Notes under the pieces: model-generated
The model's database searches: none
Seen by the model: the letters and a program-made list of their open reading frames with translations, nothing else
What the model was told of the DNA's origin: nothing
Part shown: in pieces, positions 33,298-41,028 of the stretch
How positions within the stretch are numbered: the stretch's first letter is position 1
Layout of the letters: the number at the start of each line of letters is the position of its first letter
Translations under genes and position numbers: made by a program
NCBI RefSeq assembly: GCF_040566695.1
Contig: NZ_JBEXAE010000010.1
Span: 35,666-99,665, forward strand
Source: Sediminicola arcticus
GTDB lineage: Bacteria > Bacteroidota > Bacteroidia > Flavobacteriales > Flavobacteriaceae
Direction: 5' to 3'
Length of the DNA: 64,000 nucleotides

Positions 33298-34641
33298 TTA
33301 GATCCCCGTATAATTACTTGGTGTTATTGCCTTTAGTTCTGATTTGATAGCTTCAGTGACTTCCAAAGTATCTATAAAGCTAGCAATGGATTGTTGCGTA
33401 ATTTTCTCATTGGTACGCGTAAGTCCCTTTAATGCTTCATACGGGTTTGGATAGGCTTCCCTTCTCAATATCGTTTGAATCGCCTCAGCTACTACTGCCC
33501 AATTATTTTCCAGATCCTGTTCAAATTTTTCTTTGTTCAACAATAATTTGTTCAATCCCTTAAGGGTCGCCTGGAAAGCGATCAATGTGTGTCCAAATGG
33601 AACTCCCACATTACGCAACACGGTACTATCCGTTAAATCGCGTTGTAATCTGGAAACTGGAAGTTTCGCTGACAAGTGCTCAAATATGGCATTTGCTATT
33701 CCAAGATTTCCTTCTGAATTTTCAAAATCGATAGGATTAACCTTATGGGGCATGGCTGAAGACCCTACTTCTCCTGCTTTTATTTTTTGTTTAAAATAAT
33801 CCATGGAAACATAGGTCCAAAAGTCCCTATCCAAGTCTAGGATGATATTGTTGATTCTTTTTAGAGTATCAAAAAGCGCTGCCAAGTGGTCGTAATGTTC
33901 AATTTGGGTAGTGGGAAAGGAATGGTGTAGTCCCAGTTTTTCCTGCACAAAGGTTTCGCCAAATTTTTTCCAATCTACATTGGGGTATGCAACTTTATGA
34001 GCATTGTAGTTTCCTGTAGCTCCACCAAATTTTGCAGCGCTAGGAATATTATTCAATAAATTGAACTGTTCTTTTAATCGTGTAGCAAAAACTGCTATTT
34101 CTTTTCCCAATCGGGTAGGAGAGGCAGGCTGTCCGTGTGTCCTTGCCAACATGGGTATTGCGGCCCATTCATTTGCCAATTCCTGCAATTTGGTTAGGAT
34201 CTCCATGTATTGAGGAACATATACCTCATTCATTGCTTCTTTAATGGAAAGGGGAATAGAAGTATTGTTTATATCTTGTGAGGTTAATCCAAAATGGATA
34301 AACTCCTTAAAGGACTGTAATCCTAAAGAATCAAATGCTTTTTTTAAAAAATACTCTACAGCTTTAACATCGTGGTTGGTAACTTTTTCAATGTCCTTTA
34401 TCGCCTGGGCATCTTTGGTATCAAAATTTTTATAAATATCCCGAAGGGTGTCAAATTTTGAATGATCAAAAGATTGTAATTGTGGAAGCGGAATTTCACA
34501 AAGGGCAATGAAATATTCAATTTCAACGCGTACTCTATATTTGATTAGTGCCTCTTCAGAGAAATAAGGGACCAAAGAAACAGTTTTACTTCTGTAGCGT
34601 CCATCTATTGGAGATATGGCATTTAATTCGTTTAGTGACAT
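33298..34641 (-). CDS. purB: adenylosuccinate lyase
   Basis: 447 residues. Catalyses two beta-eliminations: SAICAR to AICAR and adenylosuccinate to AMP. The fumarase/aspartase superfamily signature SSAMPHKVNPIDFEN is present near residue 288, together with the catalytic His region RTHGQPASPTRLGKE near 163 and HFGLTSQDINNTS near 114. Length and sequence fit the E. coli-type PurB. Monocistronic, closed by its own terminator. Confidence 0.97.
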   Translation of the reverse strand: MSLNELNAISPIDGRYRSKTVSLVPYFSEEALIKYRVRVEIEYFIALCEIPLPQLQSFDHSKFDTLRDIYKNFDTKDAQAIKDIEKVTNHDVKAVEYFLKKAFDSLGLQSFKEFIHFGLTSQDINNTSIPLSIKEAMNEVYVPQYMEILTKLQELANEWAAIPMLARTHGQPASPTRLGKEIAVFATRLKEQFNLLNNIPSAAKFGGATGNYNAHKVAYPNVDWKKFGETFVQEKLGLHHSFPTTQIEHYDHLAALFDTLKRINNIILDLDRDFWTYVSMDYFKQKIKAGEVGSSAMPHKVNPIDFENSEGNLGIANAIFEHLSAKLPVSRLQRDLTDSTVLRNVGVPFGHTLIAFQATLKGLNKLLLNKEKFEQDLENNWAVVAEAIQTILRREAYPNPYEALKGLTRTNEKITQQSIASFIDTLEVTEAIKSELKAITPSNYTGI

Positions 34642-34674
34642 CTTTTAGGAAATTGATTATTTTTTTGAAAGTCT

Positions 34675-34682
34675 CAAAGATA
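34675..34682 (-). promoter_or_regulatory. -7 promoter element of purB
   Basis: The minus strand reads TATCTTTG, a match to TAnnTTTG, 34 bases before the purB ATG. The expected -33 position holds only TTTT. Confidence 0.5.
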
Positions 34683-34899
34683 GCTATTACTTAAGGAGTT
34701 TAAAAGTTTATAGGGGCCAATGGATTAAGATTCTTTTATTTATAGGGTATTTTTATTGAAATTTTAAGTAGCTATAATTTACCTTTTAAACCCTAAGCAC
34801 TGGTAAGCACTTTATAAATAAAAAGGAGTTTTGAATTTTTCCTAAAAAATATTAATCATAGGTTTAAATTTAGTACTTTTCTTTTTCAATTTTCATGAT

Positions 34900-35373
34900 A
34901 TGAAAACAGCAAAAAGGATAGGGTGGATTTTATTGATTGTTTTTATAGGCATGCAGCTTTATAGGCCAGCTAAGAATGTGGCCAGTGGAGAACATACAGC
35001 CGTTTTTCTTTCAGAAACTAATCCGCCTCAAGAGGTGAAACTTATTTTAGAAACTACCTGTTACGATTGCCACAGCAATAATACAGTTTATCCTTGGTAT
35101 AATAATATTGCCCCCGTTTCCTATTGGTTGGCAGACCATATTAATGAGGGTAAGGAACATCTCAATTTTTCTGATTGGGAAAATTATACTTCTAAAAAGA
35201 AAGAGCACAAACTAGAAGAATTAGTAGAAGAGGTAGAAGAAGGGGAAATGCCACTAGAGGAATATACCTGGACCCATGAAGAAGCGCGTTTAAATCCTAA
35301 ACAAAAGGAAATGATCATGGTCTGGGCAAATAAATCTAGAGTGCTCTATCAATTAGGTCCGCTACCACAGTAG
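34900..35373 (+). CDS. haem-binding domain protein (cytochrome-like CxxCH)
   Basis: 157 residues with an N-terminal membrane helix/signal (6-22) and a single CYDCH motif near residue 51, followed by SNNTVYPWYNNIAPVSYW. This is the Haem_bd (PF14376-type) family of Bacteroidota, expected to bind one c-type haem in the periplasm. The last 38 bases overlap the convergent sirtuin gene on the other strand. Partner proteins are not evident nearby. Confidence 0.88.
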   Translation: MKTAKRIGWILLIVFIGMQLYRPAKNVASGEHTAVFLSETNPPQEVKLILETTCYDCHSNNTVYPWYNNIAPVSYWLADHINEGKEHLNFSDWENYTSKKKEHKLEELVEEVEEGEMPLEEYTWTHEEARLNPKQKEMIMVWANKSRVLYQLGPLPQ

Positions 35374-36031
35374 GAACACCAATTGCAGCTGTTTTTTGAA
35401 CGATGATGAGATTTTCAAATGCTGAGGGTGATATATTAGGTTTAGGATCAATAAAATATATAGGAGATTGCGTTGGGGTGAATTGTACGAGGCTAGCTGC
35501 AGGATAAACTTGCATAGAGGTGCCAATAATTATAATGATATCTGCGTTTTGAGTAATTTCAATGGCTTTGTCTAACATGGGTACCTCTTCCCCGAACCAT
35601 ACTATATGTGGTCGCAATTGACTTCCCTTGTTACATGTATCTCCTAAATTAAGGTCGTTCTTCCAATCAATGATCACATCTGGATCAATGCTACTCCTTA
35701 CTTTTAATAGTTCTCCATGTAAATGTAGAACCATGGAACTACCGGCTCTCTCATGTAGGTCGTCCACGTTTTGAGTAATGATGGAAACATCATAGAATTT
35801 TTCCAAGGCTACTAGTGCGATATGGGCTTTATTTGGGCTTACATCAAATAGTTGTTTTCTTCTCTGGTTATAAAAATTGAGTACAAGAGTAGGATTGTTA
35901 GCGTATCCCTGTGGGGTAGCAACTTCCATGACATCATGCCCCTCCCATAAGCCATTGGAATCCCTAAAGGTTTTTAGGCCGCTTTCTGCACTAACTCCTG
36001 CCCCTGTAAGGACCACTATTTTTTTTCTCAT
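35336..36031 (-). CDS. cobB: NAD-dependent protein deacylase (sirtuin), zinc-less variant
   Basis: 231 residues of the SIR2 family. NAD-binding GAGVSAESGLKTFRD (9-23), QNVDDLHERAG near 89 and the catalytic His in HLHGEL near 105 are all present. YNQRR near 54 gives the Tyr-x-x-Arg pair of class III sirtuins that favour succinyl/malonyl-lysine. The zinc module is degenerate: the protein has one cysteine only (in GDTCNKG), where four zinc-binding cysteines are normal. Regulates metabolic enzymes by removing acyl groups from lysines. Confidence 0.92.
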   Translation of the reverse strand: MRKKIVVLTGAGVSAESGLKTFRDSNGLWEGHDVMEVATPQGYANNPTLVLNFYNQRRKQLFDVSPNKAHIALVALEKFYDVSIITQNVDDLHERAGSSMVLHLHGELLKVRSSIDPDVIIDWKNDLNLGDTCNKGSQLRPHIVWFGEEVPMLDKAIEITQNADIIIIIGTSMQVYPAASLVQFTPTQSPIYFIDPKPNISPSAFENLIIVQKTAAIGVPTVVADLIDRAL

Positions 36032-36090
36032 AGCCGCTTTCTTAAAAATGATTTATGCTATAAAAATAGAGATTTTAGTATATTCGATGT

Positions 36091-36747
36091 ATGATTGACG
36101 AGCAACTTTTAAGTTATTTGGAAGAATTTATAACTCCTGAACGCAAAGCAAAGTTTCTTAAGATTTTGGAACAGCGCACAAAGCACATTACCGTGGCGGT
36201 AGAGGATGCGTATCAAATGCATAATACAAGTGCGGTAGTTAGAAGTTGTGATGTTTTTGGAATACAAGAAGTACATTTGATAGAGAGCAGGTATGGAAAA
36301 AGATTGGATTCCGAAATAGCTATGGGAGCCCAAAAGTGGGTAGATGTAAATCGATATAACACTACCAAAGATTGTTTGACATTGCTAAAGGAACAAGGGT
36401 ATAGAATTATTGCTACCACTCCGCATAATGATTCCTGTTTGTTGGACGACTTCAAATTGAAAGGAAAGACGGCCCTATTTTTTGGCACCGAAAGAGATGG
36501 TTTGAGCGAGGAAGTAATAAGTAATGCCGATGGCTTTTTAAAGATTCCGATGGTGGGCCTTACCGAAAGCCTCAATATTTCTGTTTCTGCAGCAATTATT
36601 TTACAACGGCTCACTACTGATTTAAGAATCGGAGAGCTCCCATGGCATCTTACCGACAATGAAAGGAAGGGAATTATGTTGGACTGGACCAAAAAATCCA
36701 TCAAGAGTATTGATGATATTTTAGAGCGATACCAAGAAGGAAAATAG
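36091..36747 (+). CDS. trmH: TrmH-type tRNA/rRNA 2'-O-methyltransferase
   Basis: 218 residues of the SPOUT superfamily. The three motifs are readable: NTSAVVRSCDVFGIQEVH (motif 1, near 45-62), FFGTERDGLSEEV (motif 2, near 131) and GLTESLNISVSAAIIL (motif 3, near 152-167), which forms the trefoil knot and SAM site. It most resembles TrmH, which methylates G18 in the tRNA D-loop. Divergent from the sirtuin gene by 59 bases. Confidence 0.92.
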   Translation: MIDEQLLSYLEEFITPERKAKFLKILEQRTKHITVAVEDAYQMHNTSAVVRSCDVFGIQEVHLIESRYGKRLDSEIAMGAQKWVDVNRYNTTKDCLTLLKEQGYRIIATTPHNDSCLLDDFKLKGKTALFFGTERDGLSEEVISNADGFLKIPMVGLTESLNISVSAAIILQRLTTDLRIGELPWHLTDNERKGIMLDWTKKSIKSIDDILERYQEGK

Positions 36748-36792
36748 GTTGAAATTTATTATATTGAAGTACATGTAAATATTAGTTACTAG

Positions 36793-37078
36793 AAAGGTAA
36801 AAAAGTAGGGGAAGGGGAGCAAGAGATAACCAAAATTGTAGAAGGGGAACTCATGGAAGGTGAGCTGCGTTTTATGAAGCCATTTGAATCTACTTCTGAC
36901 TGCTACCTTATCGCCAAGGAGATTTCTCTAAAAGAAACCAAAGTAATTTGGGGCTTTAAAAGGTAAAAATATTTTTCCCACGACCATCATGGCACTTTTT
37001 ATAAATATGGACAACATGGTAGGCAAGGATTTTGAAGAAGGCTTAGAAGATCTAAAAGTAATACTTGAAAAAGGCTAG
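36793..37078 (+). pseudogene. remnant of an SRPBCC (START/polyketide cyclase-like) gene
   Basis: Two reading frames join to give one coherent domain end. Frame A (after the TAG at 36790-36792) encodes KKVGEGEQEITKIVEG ... KVIWGFK and stops at 36964-36966. Shifting frame at the AAAA run 36958-36961 restores KGKNIFPTTIMALFINMDNM ... GLEDLKVILEKG and the TAG at 37076-37078. The pattern is the C-terminal half of an SRPBCC family protein; the N-terminal half is missing, as only 45 bases separate it from trmH. Thus a 5' deletion, a nonsense codon and a one-base frameshift are all visible. Confidence 0.85.
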
Positions 37079-37080
37079 TT

Positions 37081-37457
37081 ATGGAACACAATATGACCGG
37101 TTGGTTTGAGATTATTGTAACCGAAATGGAACGCGCCAAAAAGTTTTACGAGCGCGTATTTAACATTACCATTGAGGTACATGATTTAGGAGGTTTGATA
37201 ATGGGATGGTTCCCATATGCCTCGGGGAAATCAGGACCTTCTGGTTCTTTGGTGCAACACAAGATGTATGTTCCCAGTGAAAAAGCGGGACCCTTACTTT
37301 ATTTTTCAAGCAAGGATGTTGCAGAACCACTTGGCAAGGTTGAAAAAGCAGGAGATAAAATAATTCAAGCCAAGAAAGAGATAGGAGGGGGCATGGTTTT
37401 ATGGCTTTGTTTATTGATACAGAAGGCAATAGATTGGCTCTACATTCCCAGCAGTAG
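37081..37457 (+). pseudogene. frameshifted VOC/glyoxalase family gene
   Basis: The opening frame encodes a VOC-fold dioxygenase/glyoxalase-like protein (GWFEIIVTEMERAKKFYERV, SGPSGSLVQ, AKKEIGGG). After the G run at 37385-37391 this frame turns into a cysteine/leucine-rich tail, whereas the +1/-1 shifted frame reads HGFMALFIDTEGNRLALHSQ and stops at 37455-37457, exactly what the family should have. The span of 377 bases is one short of a multiple of three, pointing to loss of one base in the G run. It starts 2 bases after the SRPBCC remnant, so the two probably formed one operon. A homopolymer sequencing error is the alternative. Confidence 0.82.
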
Positions 37458-37459
37458 TC

Positions 37460-38284
37460 TCAAATATAAAATATAGAGGCTTCAGCTCTGGCTCCAAATC
37501 TTATAGGCACTACACTTGTGCCTATTCCTTTGGAAACAAACATTCTGGTCTCCTTGCTTTCATACCAACCTTTAACATATCTGCCACTTCCTCCAGGAGT
37601 ATATAATATCTTCCCAAAAAAAGTTACTTGTCCGCCATGAGTATGTCCGGAAAGTATTAGTTTAATATTGGTTCCCAAGGTTCTATTGATACGTTCAATA
37701 TCATCTCGATACCCTGGACAATGATTAAGGACAATGGTTTCCAAAGATTTATTTACATTTCTAGCAGCTTTATAAAAGTCCGCATTTCCTCCTATGTAGT
37801 CATCCAAACCGATGATATTAAGGGTTCTGCCTTCTTTTTTTAGACTACAATTTTCATTCACTAAAAGCTCTCCATTGTTATCTTGATATAGCTTTTTTAA
37901 GGCTTGGATATCAACATTTCCAGAATATTCAACATTACCTAAAATAGCTACCTTATATATTGTTGCATCAATTAAGCTTAGAAAATTATTCAATAGGGGC
38001 AGTCTGCTATTGTAGTTGATGGCATCCCCAGTAATGAACACCACATCTGGTTGCTCTTGATTGATTCGGCGGGCGATACTATGGTGGAACGTTTTAATTT
38101 CGTCCAAATGCATATCCGAGATTTGAATGGCTTTTATTTTTTGGGTCTCACCTCCAGATATATCATATTCTGTCCAACTTATTATATATTTCTCAAACCA
38201 GAATCCATCCAAAACTAAGAGACTAAAAATACCCGTAACCCCGGTAAGTAGTCGTATGACAAAATTCCTCCTATTTATCTTCAT
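37460..38284 (-). CDS. exported calcineurin-like metallophosphoesterase
   Basis: 274 residues. The N-terminus NRRNFVIRLLTG followed by a hydrophobic stretch resembles a twin-arginine signal/anchor. Phosphoesterase motifs: ISDMHLD near 52, ITGDAINY near 82, GNVEYSG near 117 (in place of the more usual GNHE), NHCPGY near 188, and SGHTHGGQ near 212. This is the YkuE/YaeI-like branch that often acts on membrane lipids or nucleotides at the periplasmic side. Substrate unknown. 3' end faces the VOC pseudogene with 2 bases between. Confidence 0.9.
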   Translation of the reverse strand: MKINRRNFVIRLLTGVTGIFSLLVLDGFWFEKYIISWTEYDISGGETQKIKAIQISDMHLDEIKTFHHSIARRINQEQPDVVFITGDAINYNSRLPLLNNFLSLIDATIYKVAILGNVEYSGNVDIQALKKLYQDNNGELLVNENCSLKKEGRTLNIIGLDDYIGGNADFYKAARNVNKSLETIVLNHCPGYRDDIERINRTLGTNIKLILSGHTHGGQVTFFGKILYTPGGSGRYVKGWYESKETRMFVSKGIGTSVVPIRFGARAEASIFYI

Positions 38285-38346
38285 TTATGGTTAAAAAATG
38301 TTTTTAGGCTGTATTCAAGAATACAATAAAATTATTGGTTTTCTAC

Positions 38347-40041
38347 TTAATCTTTGAGCTCTAATAACACCATATCGAATCCATTGTCCAATGATACTTT
38401 GCCGTTCTTGACTTCTACCTCGGTATTTGAGAAAGTATCTAAAAGCTTTGTGCCGTCCCCAAAAAATCCTTTTACGGTAATTTCCTTTTTTCCTTTTGGC
38501 AAGTCTAGGCCCACCACTACCTTATCCTTGAATTCAGCATTTGTATAGCTTCTGCTAAACACATACGGTTTTTTTGACAGCATTTTATGATCACCCGCAC
38601 CTACGGCAAGGTGGTTGTTCCTAAACTGACCTAGTTTTTGCCAGTGCTTAAGAATTAATTGTTTTTCTGGAAGACTATCTAATTCACCCCAGTTCATAAA
38701 GGAACGTAACGTAGCATCCCCTTCCGCACCTGTTATCGTTAAGTTTCTAGAGGTCTCGTCCCCATAATATATCTGAGAAGCCCCAGGAGTAAGCAGAAGA
38801 ATATTTGCGTCGTAAAACGGTGTTTTTCGTTCTTTGTCAAATGGACTTCCGTCATCATGTGATGTTAAGTAATTTAAAACGCTTTTACCTTTAAATTTCG
38901 AATTTAATAGTTCGTGGTATTTTTTAAAAACCTTCTCATAGTCTTTACTTTGTGCGTCATACTTTAATTCAAAATTGATTAGACTTTTAAACCCATAATT
39001 AAAATAATCTACCTTCTTATCTCCAAAATCATATTCCCTTCCCCCAGAAATACCATAATTGTATACTTCACCAACCATATAGAATGGATTTTCATCCATA
39101 ATTAGATTTGGATGTTTCTTTTTCCAAGTTTCAAAGGCAAAAGAAGCTTCCTTATATAATTCTGCCCAAGCCTGTTCTGTAGAATGCTTTACGGTGTCTA
39201 CCCTAAACCCGTCAATGCCATAATCGTTCACATAATCAGTCAGCCATTTGATAATATAAAACCTAGGTGCCCTTGAGTAACCTGTACGCTCAAAAAATAA
39301 TTGAAGTTCATCCAATTCAGTACTTAATCGGCCTTCTTTCTTCCATTTAGCTAAGAGGGCGTCAGGGAGCGCTACAGCTTCGTCAGTTTCAGTGCGGATA
39401 TCTGGAAGATTATTAACCAAAACGCAACTTGTAGTGTTCTCGTAGGTGGTAAATTCGCAAATAGGTTCTGTTCTAACCCATTCTGCTGGCCACACAGGAT
39501 CCTTTTCTGTACTAGGACCAGTGTGGTTTAAAACCACATCCAATAATACTCTAATACCGTTATTGTGAGCGGTCTTCACTAGTGTCTCCAGGTCCTTTTT
39601 AGTTCCAAAATTAGGATCTAAAGCTGTCCAGTCTTTAGCCCAATAACCATGATAACCATAGGTCATACCTGTACCTTCATCCGTGCCGCCGTGAATTTGT
39701 TCTACAACAGGGGTTAACCAAATGGCGTTGACACCAAGATCTGTAAAATAACCGTCTTCTATTTTTTTTGTGATTCCTTGAATATCGCCTCCCATAAAAC
39801 CCCTTAATTCTCCTGTCTCTTCATTTCTTTCGAAATTGACGTCATTATCGGGATTACCGTTATTGAAACGATCGGTTAGTAGAAAGTATATATTGGCAGC
39901 TTCCCAAATAAAGGGTTTGGTGACTTTTGGAGTAGGAATTGAATCCGTGGTAGCTTTGACATCAGTAATTGTTTGTTTTCTTTCCTGTTTACAAGCTATG
40001 GTAAGGGCTACAATTGCAATAGCAATCAGCAATTTTTTCAT
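38347..40041 (-). CDS. GH13 alpha-amylase family lipoprotein
   Basis: 564 residues. Signal with lipobox LTIACKQERK; basic residues after Cys suggest the periplasmic face. The GH13 barrel shows its four conserved regions: DVVLNHTG near 167, GFRVDTVKH near 275 (nucleophile Asp), MVGEVYNYG near 322 (acid/base Glu) and YLTSHDDGS near 389. A C-terminal beta domain closes the protein. Acts on starch-, glycogen- or maltodextrin-like alpha-glucans. No SusCD pair or other sugar-use gene is adjacent, so it is not in a PUL here. Confidence 0.93.
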   Translation of the reverse strand: MKKLLIAIAIVALTIACKQERKQTITDVKATTDSIPTPKVTKPFIWEAANIYFLLTDRFNNGNPDNDVNFERNEETGELRGFMGGDIQGITKKIEDGYFTDLGVNAIWLTPVVEQIHGGTDEGTGMTYGYHGYWAKDWTALDPNFGTKKDLETLVKTAHNNGIRVLLDVVLNHTGPSTEKDPVWPAEWVRTEPICEFTTYENTTSCVLVNNLPDIRTETDEAVALPDALLAKWKKEGRLSTELDELQLFFERTGYSRAPRFYIIKWLTDYVNDYGIDGFRVDTVKHSTEQAWAELYKEASFAFETWKKKHPNLIMDENPFYMVGEVYNYGISGGREYDFGDKKVDYFNYGFKSLINFELKYDAQSKDYEKVFKKYHELLNSKFKGKSVLNYLTSHDDGSPFDKERKTPFYDANILLLTPGASQIYYGDETSRNLTITGAEGDATLRSFMNWGELDSLPEKQLILKHWQKLGQFRNNHLAVGAGDHKMLSKKPYVFSRSYTNAEFKDKVVVGLDLPKGKKEITVKGFFGDGTKLLDTFSNTEVEVKNGKVSLDNGFDMVLLELKD

Positions 40042-40172
40042 TTCCTACAATTTTGTCTAAAGCTATAAAACGAAAACTGAAAATGAAAATTTATTTCAGA
40101 AACAGAATCTAGTAAAGAAACATTGTAGTAAATAGAAGGAAGGACTAGAAAAGGTTCTATTCTTAAAGAGCT

Positions 40173-40952
40173 TTATCGCTTTCGGTTGAGGACCTTGAAC
40201 TCTTCATAACAACTACTAATAGCATCTAGGATTTGAAGGTCGTTCGCTGTTTTTATAAAGGAACTCGAGTAATTGCAATTGTTAAGGATATCTTCAATAT
40301 CAACTTTTTCGATCTGTAATAATTCGGTTAACAGTTCACGATCAAACTTAGATGCCAATAGATCCCTTATATCATCTTCGTCCTTAACTAGTCTTAATTT
40401 CCGCATTTCTCTTGGTTTTTTTCCGAAGAGATTTCGCAATAAATCTGCTGGATTAAGTATTGCTCCTAAAACTTTTGATACGGCGCTAGGATTTTTGTTG
40501 CCTGCCTCATAGCTTTTGGAGAGTCCGGATATACTGTACTGGAAGCCCTCATTGATGGGCAGATTTTTCACATCTATTTCCAAATACCCTGTAAGTTGGT
40601 ACGGTTTAACTATGACCTCTTCTAGGGCATATGCTAATTCTGTTAAGGCTATTTTTGTATTCTTAAATTTGAACATATCATTGGTAACCCTAATTTTCTG
40701 GGTCTTAAAACCAAGATAGGAAAGATAAAGGGTATCGTTTACAGCCGCTGTAATGGAGAATTCTCCCTTCTGGTTGGTAATCGTACCCTTTACTTGGTTT
40801 AGGTTGATGACGTGGACACTCTCCAGTAGCTCTTCTGTTTGGGCATTTACCACAACCGCAATTACTTTTTCCGAATCGTTGGTATTTTGATTTTCTTGGG
40901 CCAATCCAAGAACACTGAACATGATAGCGCTAGCAAATAAAAAGTACCTCAT
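40173..40952 (-). CDS. exported carboxypeptidase-regulatory-like domain protein
   Basis: 259 residues from ATG 40952 (MRYFLFASAIMFSVLGLAQ), which yields a clean signal peptide; an in-frame ATG at 41024 would push 24 residues before it. The first part (VIAVVVNAQTEELLESVHV, GTITNQKGEFSITA, YLSYLGFKTQKIRV) is the CarboxypepD_reg-like beta-sandwich found at the N-termini of TonB receptors, but no receptor follows. The rest is a helical region of unknown fold. Probably periplasmic or outer-membrane associated; function unknown. Confidence 0.86.
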   Translation of the reverse strand: MRYFLFASAIMFSVLGLAQENQNTNDSEKVIAVVVNAQTEELLESVHVINLNQVKGTITNQKGEFSITAAVNDTLYLSYLGFKTQKIRVTNDMFKFKNTKIALTELAYALEEVIVKPYQLTGYLEIDVKNLPINEGFQYSISGLSKSYEAGNKNPSAVSKVLGAILNPADLLRNLFGKKPREMRKLRLVKDEDDIRDLLASKFDRELLTELLQIEKVDIEDILNNCNYSSSFIKTANDLQILDAISSCYEEFKVLNRKR

Positions 40953-41028
40953 TAATCTAAATCCTTTTTTGAGACGGTAAACTAAACAAAAAAATACGCC
41001 GAAGCGTATTTTTTTAATATACAATTAA

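Noticed and set aside
37081..37476. A 131-residue intact VOC protein
   Set aside because: The last ~30 residues in this frame are unlike the family, while the adjacent frame gives the exact expected ending and stop at 37457.
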